A DNA stretch of 64,000 nucleotides, taken from positions 196,001 to 260,000 of the forward strand of contig NW_024881864.1 in NCBI RefSeq assembly GCF_019059575.1, read 5' to 3'. Below the pieces are notes generated by a model. That model had not been told where the DNA came from and ran no database searches. It was given only the letters and a program-made list of their open reading frames with translations. The stretch comes from Amphibalanus amphitrite (lineage: Eukaryota; Arthropoda; Thecostraca; Balanomorpha; Balanidae). Below, in pieces: positions 53,188 to 63,660 of the stretch (within the stretch, counting starts at the first letter, position 1; each line of letters begins with the position of its first letter). A program made the translations under genes and the position numbers.

Positions 53188-55980
53188 CCGAGCACACCGG
53201 TCGGTCGGAGGGCTGGTGGGCCGTAGCTCGCGCGGGAGGGCCGCCACAGAGGAAGGTGGGAACGGCGGGTGCGCCCGTGGCACCGCTGGTAGAACTGTGG
53301 TAATCAGCAATATCTTAGAAATTAACTTCTGCTGTGTGATAGTGTAATCGTGAATGAGATTATATGTATGAAGTCTTCCAATATCTTCAACCATGTTGTA
53401 ACAATCGTATGCTCTATCGTTTCTTCAGACTCGCTTTCACGATCCACGTCATTAATCTAACGGTCGGAAATTTTCTTTATTGTCACTCAGGAGAACACTA
53501 ACGTATATTGATATTTGATAAGCCGGAGCTTCCTCGCGTAGCAATCAACCACTGGTCAGTTTACGATGCAAACTGCACGCCATATCTATATTTCTTTGCT
53601 TATAGCCCAAGCGGGTTCAAATGACGAAACCCGGAATGGTCAGGATCTCGCTCGCCGGCTTCCTTTTTATCACCACCACAATTCTACGTGTACCTTTACT
53701 GCACTTATAATGCTGATAGCATGGACAATTCTGGAGCTTGTTACGAGGCCCTAGGCGTTCCATGATACGATAACCAGGCGATTTCGTGCTTTGCGTTTTA
53801 TCCTGTAGTGGCGTGTCTCCGCTCGGCGGCTGCGTTCACCCCAGTCCCGCCGTCGCGGACGTTCGTCTTCCCCCCTTCCCCCGGGTGCTTGAGGCGGGGG
53901 TGAGGTGGGGTTGGGGGTCGCTCCTGGTACGCGGCTCGGGGCCACCGCGGTCCATGCACGCCGTGCGGCTCCCAGCCCGCAAGTTGGTGGTGGTTGGTGG
54001 GCTGCCAGTTCAGGCTAACCACCAGGACGACGAGGTGACCTGTCTGCCACTGGGACCTCTTCGAAGGCGTGATGCAGCCTCCCTTTTGATTGCCCCGACA
54101 CTTGGCGGGGCGGGGACTGGCCCACACCGTTTACATCGTGAAGGCGGAGCCTCCCAGATGGCAGTGTCAACTAGATGGCCAGTCTGAGGCATCATCAAGG
54201 TCGCATAGGCTCTTTTTGAATGCCTGTGGCCTGTATGTGCCAGGTCGTTTGTTGTGAATCTATGCGGCTGTCCTCTGCCCGCTCCATGTTTGCCACAGTC
54301 GACAGTGTTCTCCCGAGTCTCTTTTCCAGTTGCGATCAGTTTCTTCAGCTTATCAGCCACCCGAAGTGGCGGCTTTGGTTTAAACCGGTCGCCGAGGCGG
54401 CTAGCCTTCAGTTACTCACAGACAGGCTGGCGTCTGTGCGGTTACAGCGAGTTTGCAAAGCATTGCTTTGGCGTGAGTGTATTGCGTGGTGTTGCAGCTG
54501 CAGCGCCTGGCAAAGACGTTTGTACCGGTGTGATTTCGCAGTGTGGTAATGAGTAATGACCTGTCACTGAAACGTTACATTGTTGGTGGCATGGCACGGC
54601 GCGGAGCGTGTGCAGCAGCGACAGTGGTTGCCTTGCTGCACCGCGCCCGAACCGCCTCGGGCAACTCACCGCTCGGCGACACCACAGCTGTATTGTGCAC
54701 ACGAGCACCTCTCAGACAACACTGACCCGTTGGCCACTCGCTGCCCAGCCGCCCGGCCCTGCCGGCCATGCCAGGGCGCTTGGCCCGTAACACAACATCT
54801 CTCCGAATGGTACGAGGTGGGCGGACGTCTCCAAACAAGATACCTACCCAAACAAAGAGCAACCGCGGTCCATAAACAGTAAGCATTTGTTCGCCACAAT
54901 ATGCATGTCAGGAGAAACACACCGCCGTACCGTCAGCGCGCACACATACGTACTGAATACCCAGGACTACTCATAGTAGCGGGAGCCAAAACACATCAAA
55001 ATGAGGCTTCACTATGTTGGCAGACTTATTAAGGAAACACGAAAACACAAGAGCGACCCGCTCACTGCGATCGTCTGCCAGTCTATGCAGGCCCATGCAT
55101 GCAGGCATGCGACACGGTATATACATAGGGCCTTGTGCCGGACTCTGCCGGACCACTGCCCGTCCCGCCAGGGCCAGCCACTGACCCCGCCCCGGGGCAA
55201 CGCGGCAGGGGCGGCGCCGGGCACGGCTAGTCGGTAGGCGCCACGGGCGGCGCCAGGCGCGCCACGACGGACGCCGGGCGTTCACAGCCGCCCGTAACAA
55301 TACGGGTGTGCGTCCCAGCGGACCTGTAGCCGCCGAGGCTCCTGTCGCTGGCGGTTTCTAGGACGCAATCCCTGTCAGCGCCGTGGAGTCCGCTGGGGCG
55401 GCTGGCGGACTGCGCGTCTAAGTGGACGGCCGAGCGCCGCCGCCCACCCCAACTGCCGCGGCTCTTGCCCGCCGCGGGGTCCGGAAGGGCAAAGGTGGGT
55501 GACGATTCGCGGGCCGGCTCCGAGGAGGGAACGCAAGCGCGCTGATTGGGCGACCAAGTGTCCGGCAGAGGCGCTGGCGTCGCCACCTGTAGTGATGGTA
55601 AAAACTGTAGAGGAAGACTGCTGCATAAAGTGTTGTGAGTCTTCAGCATTGGAAAACTGGATATTCTAGAAGCCTCAGACAGCTTCAGGCTGGCGTCAAT
55701 GACGTCCATGTTTTTAATGTTCAGCTCCAGGGCGCCGCCGCGTCCTGTTCGCACGCAGTGGCCGGGGATATGGTATGTGCTTGATGCTGTTTATTTCAAG
55801 GTCGATTGGGCGGCTCTCCCACGTGTTGAAAAACGGTAGGGGTAGTGAGTCGTCGCCGCGGAGGTGGACCTGTGTATTCGTACGTTTGTACACCCGTCAT
55901 GCACTTTGGGTGCAGATTACGCTTACACAGCCAGCAATGCATGGAAACACAGTACCACAGGCGGCGGCGGGGTGGCGGTG
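53188..55980. other. 3' flank and gene-free stretch
   Basis: After the MAT2B stop there is 3' UTR-like sequence, then GC-rich DNA with many overlapping short frames on both strands. None shows a recognisable domain or consistent splice context. GGCGTTCCATGATACGATAA at 53754 loosely resembles the end of the foldback element at 43618. Confidence 0.4.
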
Positions 55981-56260
55981 GACAATCGGAAAGACAAGAA
56001 CGCTGAACAATGTGTAGGATCGGTGCTCGCGGCACGGCGTGGGCGCACAGACTGAGCCAATAGTGTTGGAGCCACACGGCAGGTGTCGCTGCAGTGGCGC
56101 CCGCGGACAGAGAAAGTTTTTGCCGCACGACCCCGTAGGTGTCGCTCGTCAAATGCATTTCTCCGTTCCGCTGCGCTTGCAAATGCATGACTGATGAATA
56201 TGGGTCTGTGTATTCGTACGTTTGTACACCCGTCATGCACTTTGGGTGCAGATTACGCCC
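55871..56260. repeat. 50-bp direct repeat around the duplicated block
   Basis: TGTGTATTCGTACGTTTGTA, then CACCCGTCATGCACTTTGGG, occurs at about 55871-55922 and again at about 56210-56260, on either side of the 178-bp block. Confidence 0.75.
55983..56160. repeat. 178-bp duplicated block, copy 1
   Basis: CAATCGGAAAGACAAGAACG to GCTCGTCAAATGCATTT matches 57855-58032 at the same length with only a few changes. Unknown repeat family; no clear terminal repeats. Confidence 0.85.
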
Positions 56261-56261
56261 A

Positions 56262-56524
56262 ACACCCCCCCGCGTCAGTTCCTGGAGGTTGGCGAGCCAC
56301 CGCTGAACGCGGCAGTCCCTTCTGGCGAGGTCATTTCCGCCCGCCCCGAGCGTGACCACGCGAGGACGGGCACGAACTGCGGCCCGGATGGCCCAGCGCC
56401 TGAAGCCGTCGTCATTGACGCAGCCTCCGCGAACACCGGCCGCCGCCACGGCAAGGTGGGGCGAACAGCGGCGGGGGAGGTGGACAGCATAGCTGTCCCC
56501 TACGACGAGCATGCCTGCAATGAG
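56262..56524 (-). CDS. SGNH-hydrolase-like N-terminal segment, possible exon
   Basis: On the minus strand, TTTTTCTCATTGCAG (an acceptor-like site) is followed by an open segment. It encodes GMLVVGDSYAVHLPRR with the block I GDS serine motif, a block II-like AAGVRGG, and TLGAGGNDLARR with the block III GxND motif. These are the order and spacing of an SGNH/GDSL esterase N-terminus. The block V DxxH is not found downstream before the frame enters the duplicated repeats. It may be one exon of a gene, or a remnant of a mobile-element esterase; CR1/L2-type LINE ORF1 proteins carry such domains. Confidence 0.5.
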
Positions 56525-56599
56525 AAAAACAAAATTACGTAAGCCCGGGACGCTCCCAGAGTGGGACGCGGACGAAACCGATATAGCATACACGGTTGC

Positions 56600-57065
56600 G
56601 TATACGTCCAGCCAATCTGTGACCGACTAACGCTGCAGCTCAGGCATACACCGTTGCGTACACGTCAGGCCAATCTGTGACCGACTAACGCTGCCTCTCA
56701 GGCATATACGGTTGCGTACACGTCAGGCCAATCTGTGACCGACTAACGCTGCCTCTCAGGCATCCACGATTGCGTACACATCTGGCCAAATTGTGACCGA
56801 CTAACGCTGCGTCCCACAGAGTGGCATACGGCCAGCAGTGAGCTGACTCCAGCCCATACACCGTTGCGTACACGTCAGGCCAATCTGTGACCGACTAACG
56901 CTGCCTCCCAGGCATATACGGTTGCGTACACGTCAGGCCAATCTGTGACCGACTAACGCTGCCTCTCAGGCATACACGATTGCGTACACGTCTGGCCAAA
57001 TTGTGACCGACTAACGCTGCTTCCCACAGAGTGGCATACAGCCAGCAGTGACCTGACACCAGCCC
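56600..57065. repeat. 58-bp minisatellite with longer periodicity
   Basis: About seven copies of CAGGCATATACGGTTGCGTA then CACGTCAGGCCAATCTGTGA and CCGACTAACGCTGC. A block with CACAGAGTGGCATACGGCC recurs after about 212 bp, so there is a second-order repeat. Confidence 0.9.
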
Positions 57066-57854
57066 AGATGGCCCGCTGCAGACCCGGTGCAAGACGACCC
57101 CCAATCAGCTGCGGACCTGCGGTCCGGTCGCCGGGCCAAAGGCCGCTAGGCCACGGTCACGGTCATCTGACGACACGGCGGGTGAATCAACCGGGCCGCC
57201 TCACGGCGCGGATGACGGTTACGTAATGACACGCCCGCGCCTGCGCCGCTGGCGGCCACGTGGCTACCAGCAGTTGCTGTCGCTGCCGCCGCGGCGCCAC
57301 CAGCGCTGGAGGTGTCCACACCTACCGCTGACGTCACGATCACGCGATCGCTGGGCAGAGGTCACACGATTGCTGCTCGGACCCGCCAAGATGGCGTCAG
57401 GGTGGCTTGGCCTTGGGTGCACAGAGACATTAGGTCATGCGCGTGGACAGGGCGATGAATACAACAAGATACGAGGCTAGCAGTCTGGTGGCAGCATAAG
57501 ACGTAACTCCCTGAATTGCGGCACGAGCGTAACTGCGTATACGGTCGCCGGCGCAAACGCGCTATGGCCGACGACGCGATCGCGGGCCGCGGCGCGCCCC
57601 TGCGGCCGTAGGGGACACCACAGTTGTCGGTGGTGCAGGAACCTGCGGCAAGGGCCCTAAGAGGCAATGATAGAAAAAAAATATAAAACAGCCAGCGACT
57701 GGTACTTTGGTCTGGCAGTTCCTAACTGAGAGCCGGCTGCCAGTGCCGCGAGCCCACTGGGCGAACATAAACATACGACACCACGGCCCAGCCAGGCCAT
57801 CTCGGCGTAATGCACCCACCACGTGGGGAGAACTCACCAGATGTGGTCCAACTA
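57066..57854. other. No gene seen
   Basis: GC-rich sequence with short overlapping frames. No domain or repeat structure could be supported. Confidence 0.4.
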
Positions 57855-58032
57855 CAATCGGAAAGACAAGAACGCTGAACAATGTGTAGGATCGGTGCTC
57901 GCGGCACGGCGTGGGCGCACAGACTGAGCCAATAGTGTTGGAGCCACACGGCAGGTGTCGCTGCAGTGGCGCCCGCGGACAGAGAAAGTTTTTGCCGCAC
58001 GACTCCGTAGGTGTCGCTCGTCAAATGCATTT
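57855..58032. repeat. 178-bp duplicated block, copy 2
   Basis: Second copy of 55983-56160, in the same orientation. The flanking sequences differ. Confidence 0.85.
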
Positions 58033-58204
58033 ATCCAAGTTTCAGAATTCAGACCATCCAATAATTTTCAGCTCAGTTGTGTACATCGAAGTGATCGTTA
58101 TCGTTGCCCATTCACTCTCTGCTCAGCTCTGCATCTCGACGTGACCCCCACCGTTTCCCATTCGTTTTTTGCTCAGTTGTGCACCTTTACGTGGCCTCTA
58201 TCGT

Positions 58205-58606
58205 TTTGGATCACTTTCTCGAGTTGCTCGCTGTACGCCAGCGCGACTTTCTGGCGTAAATGCGCATCTCGACGGTGATCTTCGTGAAGGCGGCTTTCAT
58301 CCGACTTTTCAGCTCCGGGATATTCGCCGCCCGCGTCACGTATACCTTCGACTTCACAAACCTCCACATGTGTCACACGGGGTGAGGTCGGGCGAGTTTG
58401 GTGGACAGGGCAGATTGGGCGAAGCGAGCCCCATCCATCGCTGCTCGCTCAGTCACTCGCCAACCATAGTGGCGCGCCGTCCTGCATAAGCAGGATCTCG
58501 TTGGCCCTCCCCTCCTCCTCCACCACCGACCAGAGCTCCTGAAGCATCTGCAGGTGGCGCCCCTTGTTCACGGTGCTATCGAAAAAGAAGGGCCCGTATT
58601 CTGTGA
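58205..58606 (-). pseudogene. IS630/mariner-type transposase fragment
   Basis: On the minus strand EYGPFFFDSTVNKGRHLQML leads to LLMQDGAPLW, the second catalytic Asp motif. A stop follows, then in another frame NSPDLTPCD, the third acidic motif region, then after one more frame change FVKSKVYVTRAANIPELKSR. One stop and at least two frameshifts show decay. The N-terminal helix-turn-helix part is missing. Confidence 0.7.
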
Positions 58607-59370
58607 GGGGGGCTTAGGCCGGTCCTGTGGGCCCTTCGTTACTTCCCCTCCGGATCTCTACTCTACTCTACAGGAATAGTGGTCGGCCGGGACGTCTCCC
58701 AGTCTTTTACCCGTCTGCCACCCGGGCCACTGTCCTCTAAACTAAATGTACTAAACTATGCATCGTTGTTCAGTTGAATAACTCCGCCGTTTTGGGGCAC
58801 ACGCGGTTGGTAGCGAACCCTGAGTTTGGAGCTAAGCTCCTGAGCCATAATGACTAACTAGGCACCGACTGAATAAGACTCCGCTCAAACTCCGTCCTCC
58901 TTCGACTCATCTCATTACCAAAAGACGTTATCGATTCATCCCCCCCATTTATTCACATTTATCAAATTGCCGAAATCAGTATAACGGGACTGCCGAATGA
59001 AATATTGTAATCGTATTACACACAAACCATGACTCTACCCTAACACTACCCTGCGCCACGCGAATCAACCTAACCCTCCTCCCGGTTGCTCCTACCTAGC
59101 TAGGGGATGTCCGTGAGCCCGCGACAATCCCTGCGTGGTCGGAAACTACCTCGAGCCAGATGCCAGCGGCGTGAAGAGCGGTCGGGTGCTCAGCGTTGCC
59201 ACCACCTCGGGTAGCAGACACTAAGCCCCCCTTTGCTGTCACGCTGCGCTTACATACCAGCTCAAGGCGGATACGCCCCCGTCAGCCGGTCGAGGCTAGA
59301 CCAATCGGTTGACGGTGGCGCACGGTTCCGGCCTCGCTGGCCTCCTAAGCGCCACCCTTACCCGCACAAA
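58607..59370. other. No gene seen
   Basis: No supported coding region or repeat. Short plus-strand frames near 59230 run into the minisatellite. Confidence 0.4.
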
Positions 59371-59390
59371 AACACCGCGCCGAATACACC

Positions 59391-59475
59391 ACACTCCAGC
59401 GCCGGGCCGCCGGCCTGCACCGCGCCGTCCGCGCCGACCCGGCATTACCCCTACCAACAATATCCTGACATAATA
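59391..59475. repeat. ~80-bp direct repeat, copy 1
   Basis: CAGCGCCGGGCCGCCGGCCTG to CATTACCCCTACCAACAATA recurs at 61551-61640, where 9-10 extra bases (CTCGCAGCCGG) are inserted. Confidence 0.8.
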
Positions 59476-59569
59476 CCCCCTTCTTTGGTACTGGGGAAAA
59501 ATCCCCTTACTTGGGGGGGGGGGGGATCAGCCACGGCTAGTGGCATCGCCCTGGTCGCAGCAGTGGGCG

Positions 59570-59960
59570 GCGGCATCTTCCGTCATCGTCTTTGCGGCGA
59601 CAGCAGCTTCCGCAGCATCTCTCCGCGGCGGCATTTTCACCCCAGCGTCATCGTCTCTGCGACGACAGCAGCTTCCGCAGCATCTCTCCGCGGCGGCATC
59701 TTCTACCGCAGCGTCATCATCTCGGCGGCGACAGCAGCTTCCGCAGCATCTTTCCGCGGCGGCATGTTCTACCGCAGCGTCATCGTCTCCGCGACGACAG
59801 CAGCTTCCGCAGCATCTCTCCGCGGCGGCATGTTCTACCGCAGCGTCATCGTCTCCGCGACGACAGCAGCTTCCGCAGCATCTCTCCGCGGCGGCATCTT
59901 CCACCGCAGCGTCATGGTCTCTGCGGCGACAACAGCTCCCGAAGCATCTTTCCGCAGTGC
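59570..59960. repeat. 66-bp minisatellite
   Basis: Five to six units containing CAGCAGCTTCCGCAGCATCT, CTCCGCGGCGGCAT and CGCAGCGTCATCGTCTC. 66 is divisible by three, so long frames exist in several registers (repeat SVIVSATTAASAASLRGG). These are repeat translations. Confidence 0.9.
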
Positions 59961-60429
59961 ATCGAGCCACCTGTCATGTCCTTGCTACCGTGGCGTCGAT
60001 CTATTTCTCGTCCTCTTTCTACCGCGGCGGTTATCTACGTCTCTTCATTTTTCTATCGCGGCGGCATCCCGTTTCGCGGCGGCTGCTTCCGGGGTGTCCT
60101 TGCTCGCGCAGCCACTTCCGCAGCGGGACCATTTGCATTGCAGTGCAACAGATGGGACCTTTGGTGCAGCAGCTGGGGCTTCTGCTGGGGCTCGGCGTTT
60201 CGTACCTTTGGCGTGGTAGGTTAAGCTCCAGCGCAGCAGCTGAGACTCCGTCGTGATCGGCGGCCATGCGTCGTCGCTGGGCATTCGACGATGTTAGTGC
60301 CTTGGACGCGGTCGGCGGTCGTCATCCCTTTAGGACTGCAGCTTGGCTTTGGAATGATAGTTGCGCTCTGCCCCCGCTGCGCCAGCTGGGGCTCCGGCTG
60401 CGCTGCCCGCCGGTGGGGATGGCGCGCTG

Positions 60430-60660
60430 GTCGATGCAACGGCGCCAGCGCCGGGACAAAGCTGCATCAGAGCGCTCGCGGCGTCCATCGCGGGGCGTAG
60501 AGACGGCGCTGCTACCGGCTTAGATGACGTGCCGGTTGATGCCACAGCGCCAGCGCCGGGACTATACCGCGTCAGAGCGCTCGGGCGACCGTCGCGGGGC
60601 GTAGCGATGGTGCTGCTACCGGCCCAGACGGCGTGCCGGTTGGCGCAGAACCCACCAGCC
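60430..60660. repeat. ~104-bp tandem duplication
   Basis: GATGCAACGGCGCCAGCGCCGGGAC and GATGCCACAGCGCCAGCGCC start two adjacent units that share CAGAGCGCTCG, TCGCGGGGCGTAG and GTGCCGGTTG. No gene. Confidence 0.7.
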
Positions 60661-61090
60661 GCTGAATAAGCCACCCCGATGTTGTTCGGCGCCGTTCCGC
60701 TGTCGCAGCGCCGCAGAGGTTCATGGCGGGCCGATGTGCAGAGTCAGACTGCGGGGGCGTGACCTCAGTCGCGTCGCCTCAGCGCCTCGCGCCGTCGTAC
60801 GCAGTGGCAGGTCTGCATGTCTGCTGGCTGCCGCCGCGTAGATGTATGCGATCCAGGTAGCGCCCCTGACCGTCACACCAGATGGCAGGAGTAGCCCAGA
60901 GGGTTGTGCTCCACGATGGCGCTACCGTCGGCGAACGGGTGGTCAGACAGGCGCAGCGGAGTCGGTTCGTCGTCGCCCGTCTCGCTGTGGCGTGCTGTCG
61001 TTAGCGTCGTACCCTCATACCAGCAATAATGAAAAACGTTTTTACGACTTACTGTTAGCCCTTTGTTTACACAGTTTAAGATTTACAAAA
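60661..61090. other. No gene seen
   Basis: GC-rich then AT-rich sequence with no supported feature. Confidence 0.4.
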
Positions 61091-61098
61091 CCACGTAC

Positions 61099-61399
61099 CA
61101 GGGCTGCGGAGTCGGAGTCGGAGTCGGAGTCGGAGTTGGTCGGAGTCGACAGTTGTGACCGGAGTCGGAGTCGGAGTCGGAGTCGATTTTAGAAACCCGA
61201 GCCGGAGTCGGAGTCGGAGTCAGCGAAAATCTGTCGACTCCGCAGCCCTGCTAGGTCTGCGGAGTCGGAGTCAGGAGTTGGAGTCGGTCGGAGTCGACAA
61301 TTCTGCCCGGAGTCGGAGTCGGAGTCGGAGCTGGTTTTTGAAAGCCGGAGTCGGAGTCGGAGTCGGAGTCGCCGAAAATCCATCGACTCCGCAGCCCTG
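61099..61399. mobile_element. Dimeric hAT-like MITE with GAGTCG hexamers
   Basis: CAGGGCTGCGGAGTCGGAGT to CGACTCCGCAGCCCTG, with an internal CGACTCCGCAGCCCTG at about 61234-61249 dividing it into two units. (GGAGTC)n tracts fill the inside. A perfect 8-bp duplication, CCACGTAC (61091-61098 and 61400-61407), shows it moved as one piece. Confidence 0.88.
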
Positions 61400-61550
61400 C
61401 CACGTACTAACAAGCGATTCCGGACTTTACGGCAGGGCGTTTCATTAACACAGTTTAAAATTTACATAATGGCGTGCCTGACCTACCGGGAGAAAAACGT
61501 TGTTCAGCCGAATTTTACTTAAAAGAACGTTCCCGGCCGATTAGCACCAC

Positions 61551-61640
61551 ACGCCAGCGCCGGGCCGCCGGCTCGCAGCCGGCCTGCACCGCGCCGTCCG
61601 CGCCGACCCGGCATTACCCCTACCAACAATATCCTTACAA
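61551..61640. repeat. ~80-bp direct repeat, copy 2
   Basis: Second copy of 59391-59475, same orientation. Confidence 0.8.
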
Positions 61641-61774
61641 TTCCAAAGTATTCCAAAGACTGCGAGAACAGGCAAATGTCACCGCTACCCCACCGAGACC
61701 GCTGTCCAACATTTCTACAATATTTACATAATACACATCCACTGCGAGTGGATGGACAGCGTACAAGGAAGCCG

Positions 61775-62192
61775 TGCTAAATGGAGCTTTCGGCAGCTCA
61801 GGCGATGACTTATTTGTCAGTCTCCCCCGACGATTCAAATGTAAATATGGTATACATTTGAATCTGCAGAACTGATCGTCGGGAGACTGACAACGAAGTC
61901 ATCGTTGTCAGTCTCCCGACGATTCAAATGTAAATATGGTCTACATTTGAATCTGTATGTATGTATGTATGTATGTATGTATGTATGTATGTATGCATGT
62001 ATGTATGTATGTATGTATGTATGTACGTATGTATGTATATTGTATGTATGTATGTATGTATGTATGTATGTATGTATTGACACCAAAAGCCTTACACATA
62101 TGGCGTGGTGATTACGGATCTGCAAAACTGATCGTCGGGAGACTGACAACAAAGTCATCATCTGAGCTGTCATATGCTCCATTTAGCTTGGC
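61775..62192. mobile_element. Inverted-repeat element containing a TATG microsatellite
   Basis: GCTAAATGGAGC...CAGCTCAG at the left is mirrored by CTGAGCTG...GCTCCATTTAGC at the right. TTGTCAGTCTCCCGACGAT and its complement occur three or four times inside, so smaller hairpins sit within the larger one. Confidence 0.7.
61956..62078. repeat. (TATG)n microsatellite
   Basis: About 30 TATG/GTAT units with a few interruptions (GCATG, TACG, ATATTG). Tyrosine/cysteine/methionine-rich and isoleucine/histidine/threonine-rich frames over it are artefacts. Confidence 0.97.
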
Positions 62193-62696
62193 TCCCTTGT
62201 GCGCTCTCTTGGCGACCTTGGATGGCTTCGTGAAAGTTTTTGCTTCATTTTTCTTCTGTCGCTTTCGCTTTGCTGAGAAGAACCTTGCTTGCTTAGGGAC
62301 GTTTTTGTTTACAGGCTCACGACCTGCCCGTGCAGTGTGAGCGCAGAAGCGACTCTGAGACGTCTCTGCGCGCGGACCTGGAGACGAGCTCTTTGAAGAC
62401 ATCTGGATCTTCGTGCCAGTACAGCCTTCGATAGGGGAGATTGTTATATCCTGGAATAATAAGGGCCCCAAAGAACAGAGAAGCGAGTCATGGGAAGCGT
62501 TCGGTTGGTTCAGTCCTTGCTGTGTGGCGTACGTCTTTGTCTGCGTGGAGACGATGTCTAGGAAGTCGTCCGACAGGAAGAGCCTGAGGAATTCGTATGC
62601 CGAAGAGCAATGACTTGCTATCCAGGCGTCTGTTGAGGGACCGTGTTTTGCTTGGAACTCAGGAATGTTAGGGACTGTTTTCTGAGATTTTGTCAA
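62193..62696 (-). pseudogene. Possible piggyBac-type transposase N-terminal fragment
   Basis: The minus frame from ATG 62696 encodes about 190 residues. Residues 29-56 (SSAYEFLRLFLSDDFLDIVS, then TQTKTYATQQ) resemble the PLDYFxLFFxDELLxxIVxxTNxYA block that opens the piggyBac-family transposase domain. The following W-P/MG block is absent and the frame runs into a KR-rich stretch and then the inverted-repeat element. Either a rearranged fragment or a chance resemblance; no catalytic Asp region is present. Confidence 0.4.
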
Positions 62697-62728
62697 CTGT
62701 GCGTCACCTTGCGTTTCATGCTCTGCTC

Positions 62729-62790
62729 CACATCTCCGGATGCTTGATCCGGAGATGTGATGTGATGCTCATGCCACAGCATGAGCATCA
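62729..62790. repeat. Two adjacent perfect hairpins
   Basis: CACATCTCCGGAT (62729-62741), loop GCTTG, then its exact complement (62747-62759). TGATGCTCATGC (62763-62774), loop CACA, then its exact complement (62779-62790). Only three bases separate them. Confidence 0.9.
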
Positions 62791-62904
62791 GCAGAAACAT
62801 AACCGATATTCATTGCATCAGCTCGTGCGGAACGCCGCAAAGTGGCCTCAGATTCGGATGCGAGAAGTCGTCTTGGGAGGTAATCAAATAGCGCAGTCGG
62901 TTCA

Positions 62905-63640
62905 TCACTGTCGTTTGGAATTACAGTCGGACTGAGCCTCTGCCTTATCCTCTGGTAGACAAAGTACAACGTCGGCAACGTCGAAATCGCCAACCTCCTC
63001 TTCCAGAATATCAACTTCTGCCACTTTTTCCTCGTCTGCCACTTTCTGGTACCCCTCAGGGGAAAGGTGGATACCCTCTGGTAGGTACCACCCCTCGCAT
63101 CCCTTGAGGCCATGCCGATTCTTGCTGATCTTGCGGGTGAGCGCGCGCCCCAGAGGGACGATCTTCGCGTCCGTGTCCATCTTCAACGTGCGCTCAATAT
63201 GGTAGTTACGCTGCGGTGTATTCCCACGTGACACCGTGCCTTTCACCGGCCAGACGAGGGAGCGGCCCGAGGACGATGACTTGGTCCGCGCTCCTGAGTC
63301 TGGCGATTGCGGCTCCGGCAGTGCGTCCCACAACAGTCAGCAGCGCCTTGTCGAAGTTGGCCAACAGGGAAAGCCGGCTGTACGGTTCATTCCCCGTCAG
63401 CTAGAGGACGACGATCCCTGGAAGCAGGTTCGCCGCGGTGGCCGCCGTCTGCCACGCTACCACCTCAGTTTCGAGTCGCCCCAGCAGGGACTGCCAGGTT
63501 TCGCCTCATTTGGCGCGGTTCAGAATCCGGTCGTCCGGGAGCCGAGACGATATGGTGGCTCGGCGGGCGATCGAGTTCCCGAGGACCAGATGCATACGGG
63601 GCCGGTAGTCCCGCCCCGGCCCGGTTTACCAAACTGCGCT
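62905..63640 (-). pseudogene. Decayed SGNH-hydrolase-like domain
   Basis: On the minus strand, starting near 63590, one frame reads MHLVLGNSIARRATISSRL (block I-like, GNS in place of GDS), then GETWQSLLGR, VVL-stop-LTGNEPYSRLSL (block III-like, GNE) and VIVLGPLPRLAGE. Near 63210 the reading moves to the frame that gives RNYHIERTL, PLGRALTRKISKNRH and WYLPEGIHLSPEGY, the last resembling block V with its catalytic His. At least two in-frame stops and one frameshift make this a pseudogene. It differs from the segment at 56262-56524. Origin (host gene or mobile element) is unknown. Confidence 0.55.
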
Positions 63641-63660
63641 ATCCAGGCTGGCGGAGGCTA

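Noticed and set aside
59233-60256. 328- and 238-codon plus frames
   Set aside because: 66-bp minisatellite open in several registers, with no domain.
61835-62340. Tyrosine/cysteine/methionine-rich and histidine/threonine-rich proteins
   Set aside because: Direct translations of the TATG microsatellite.
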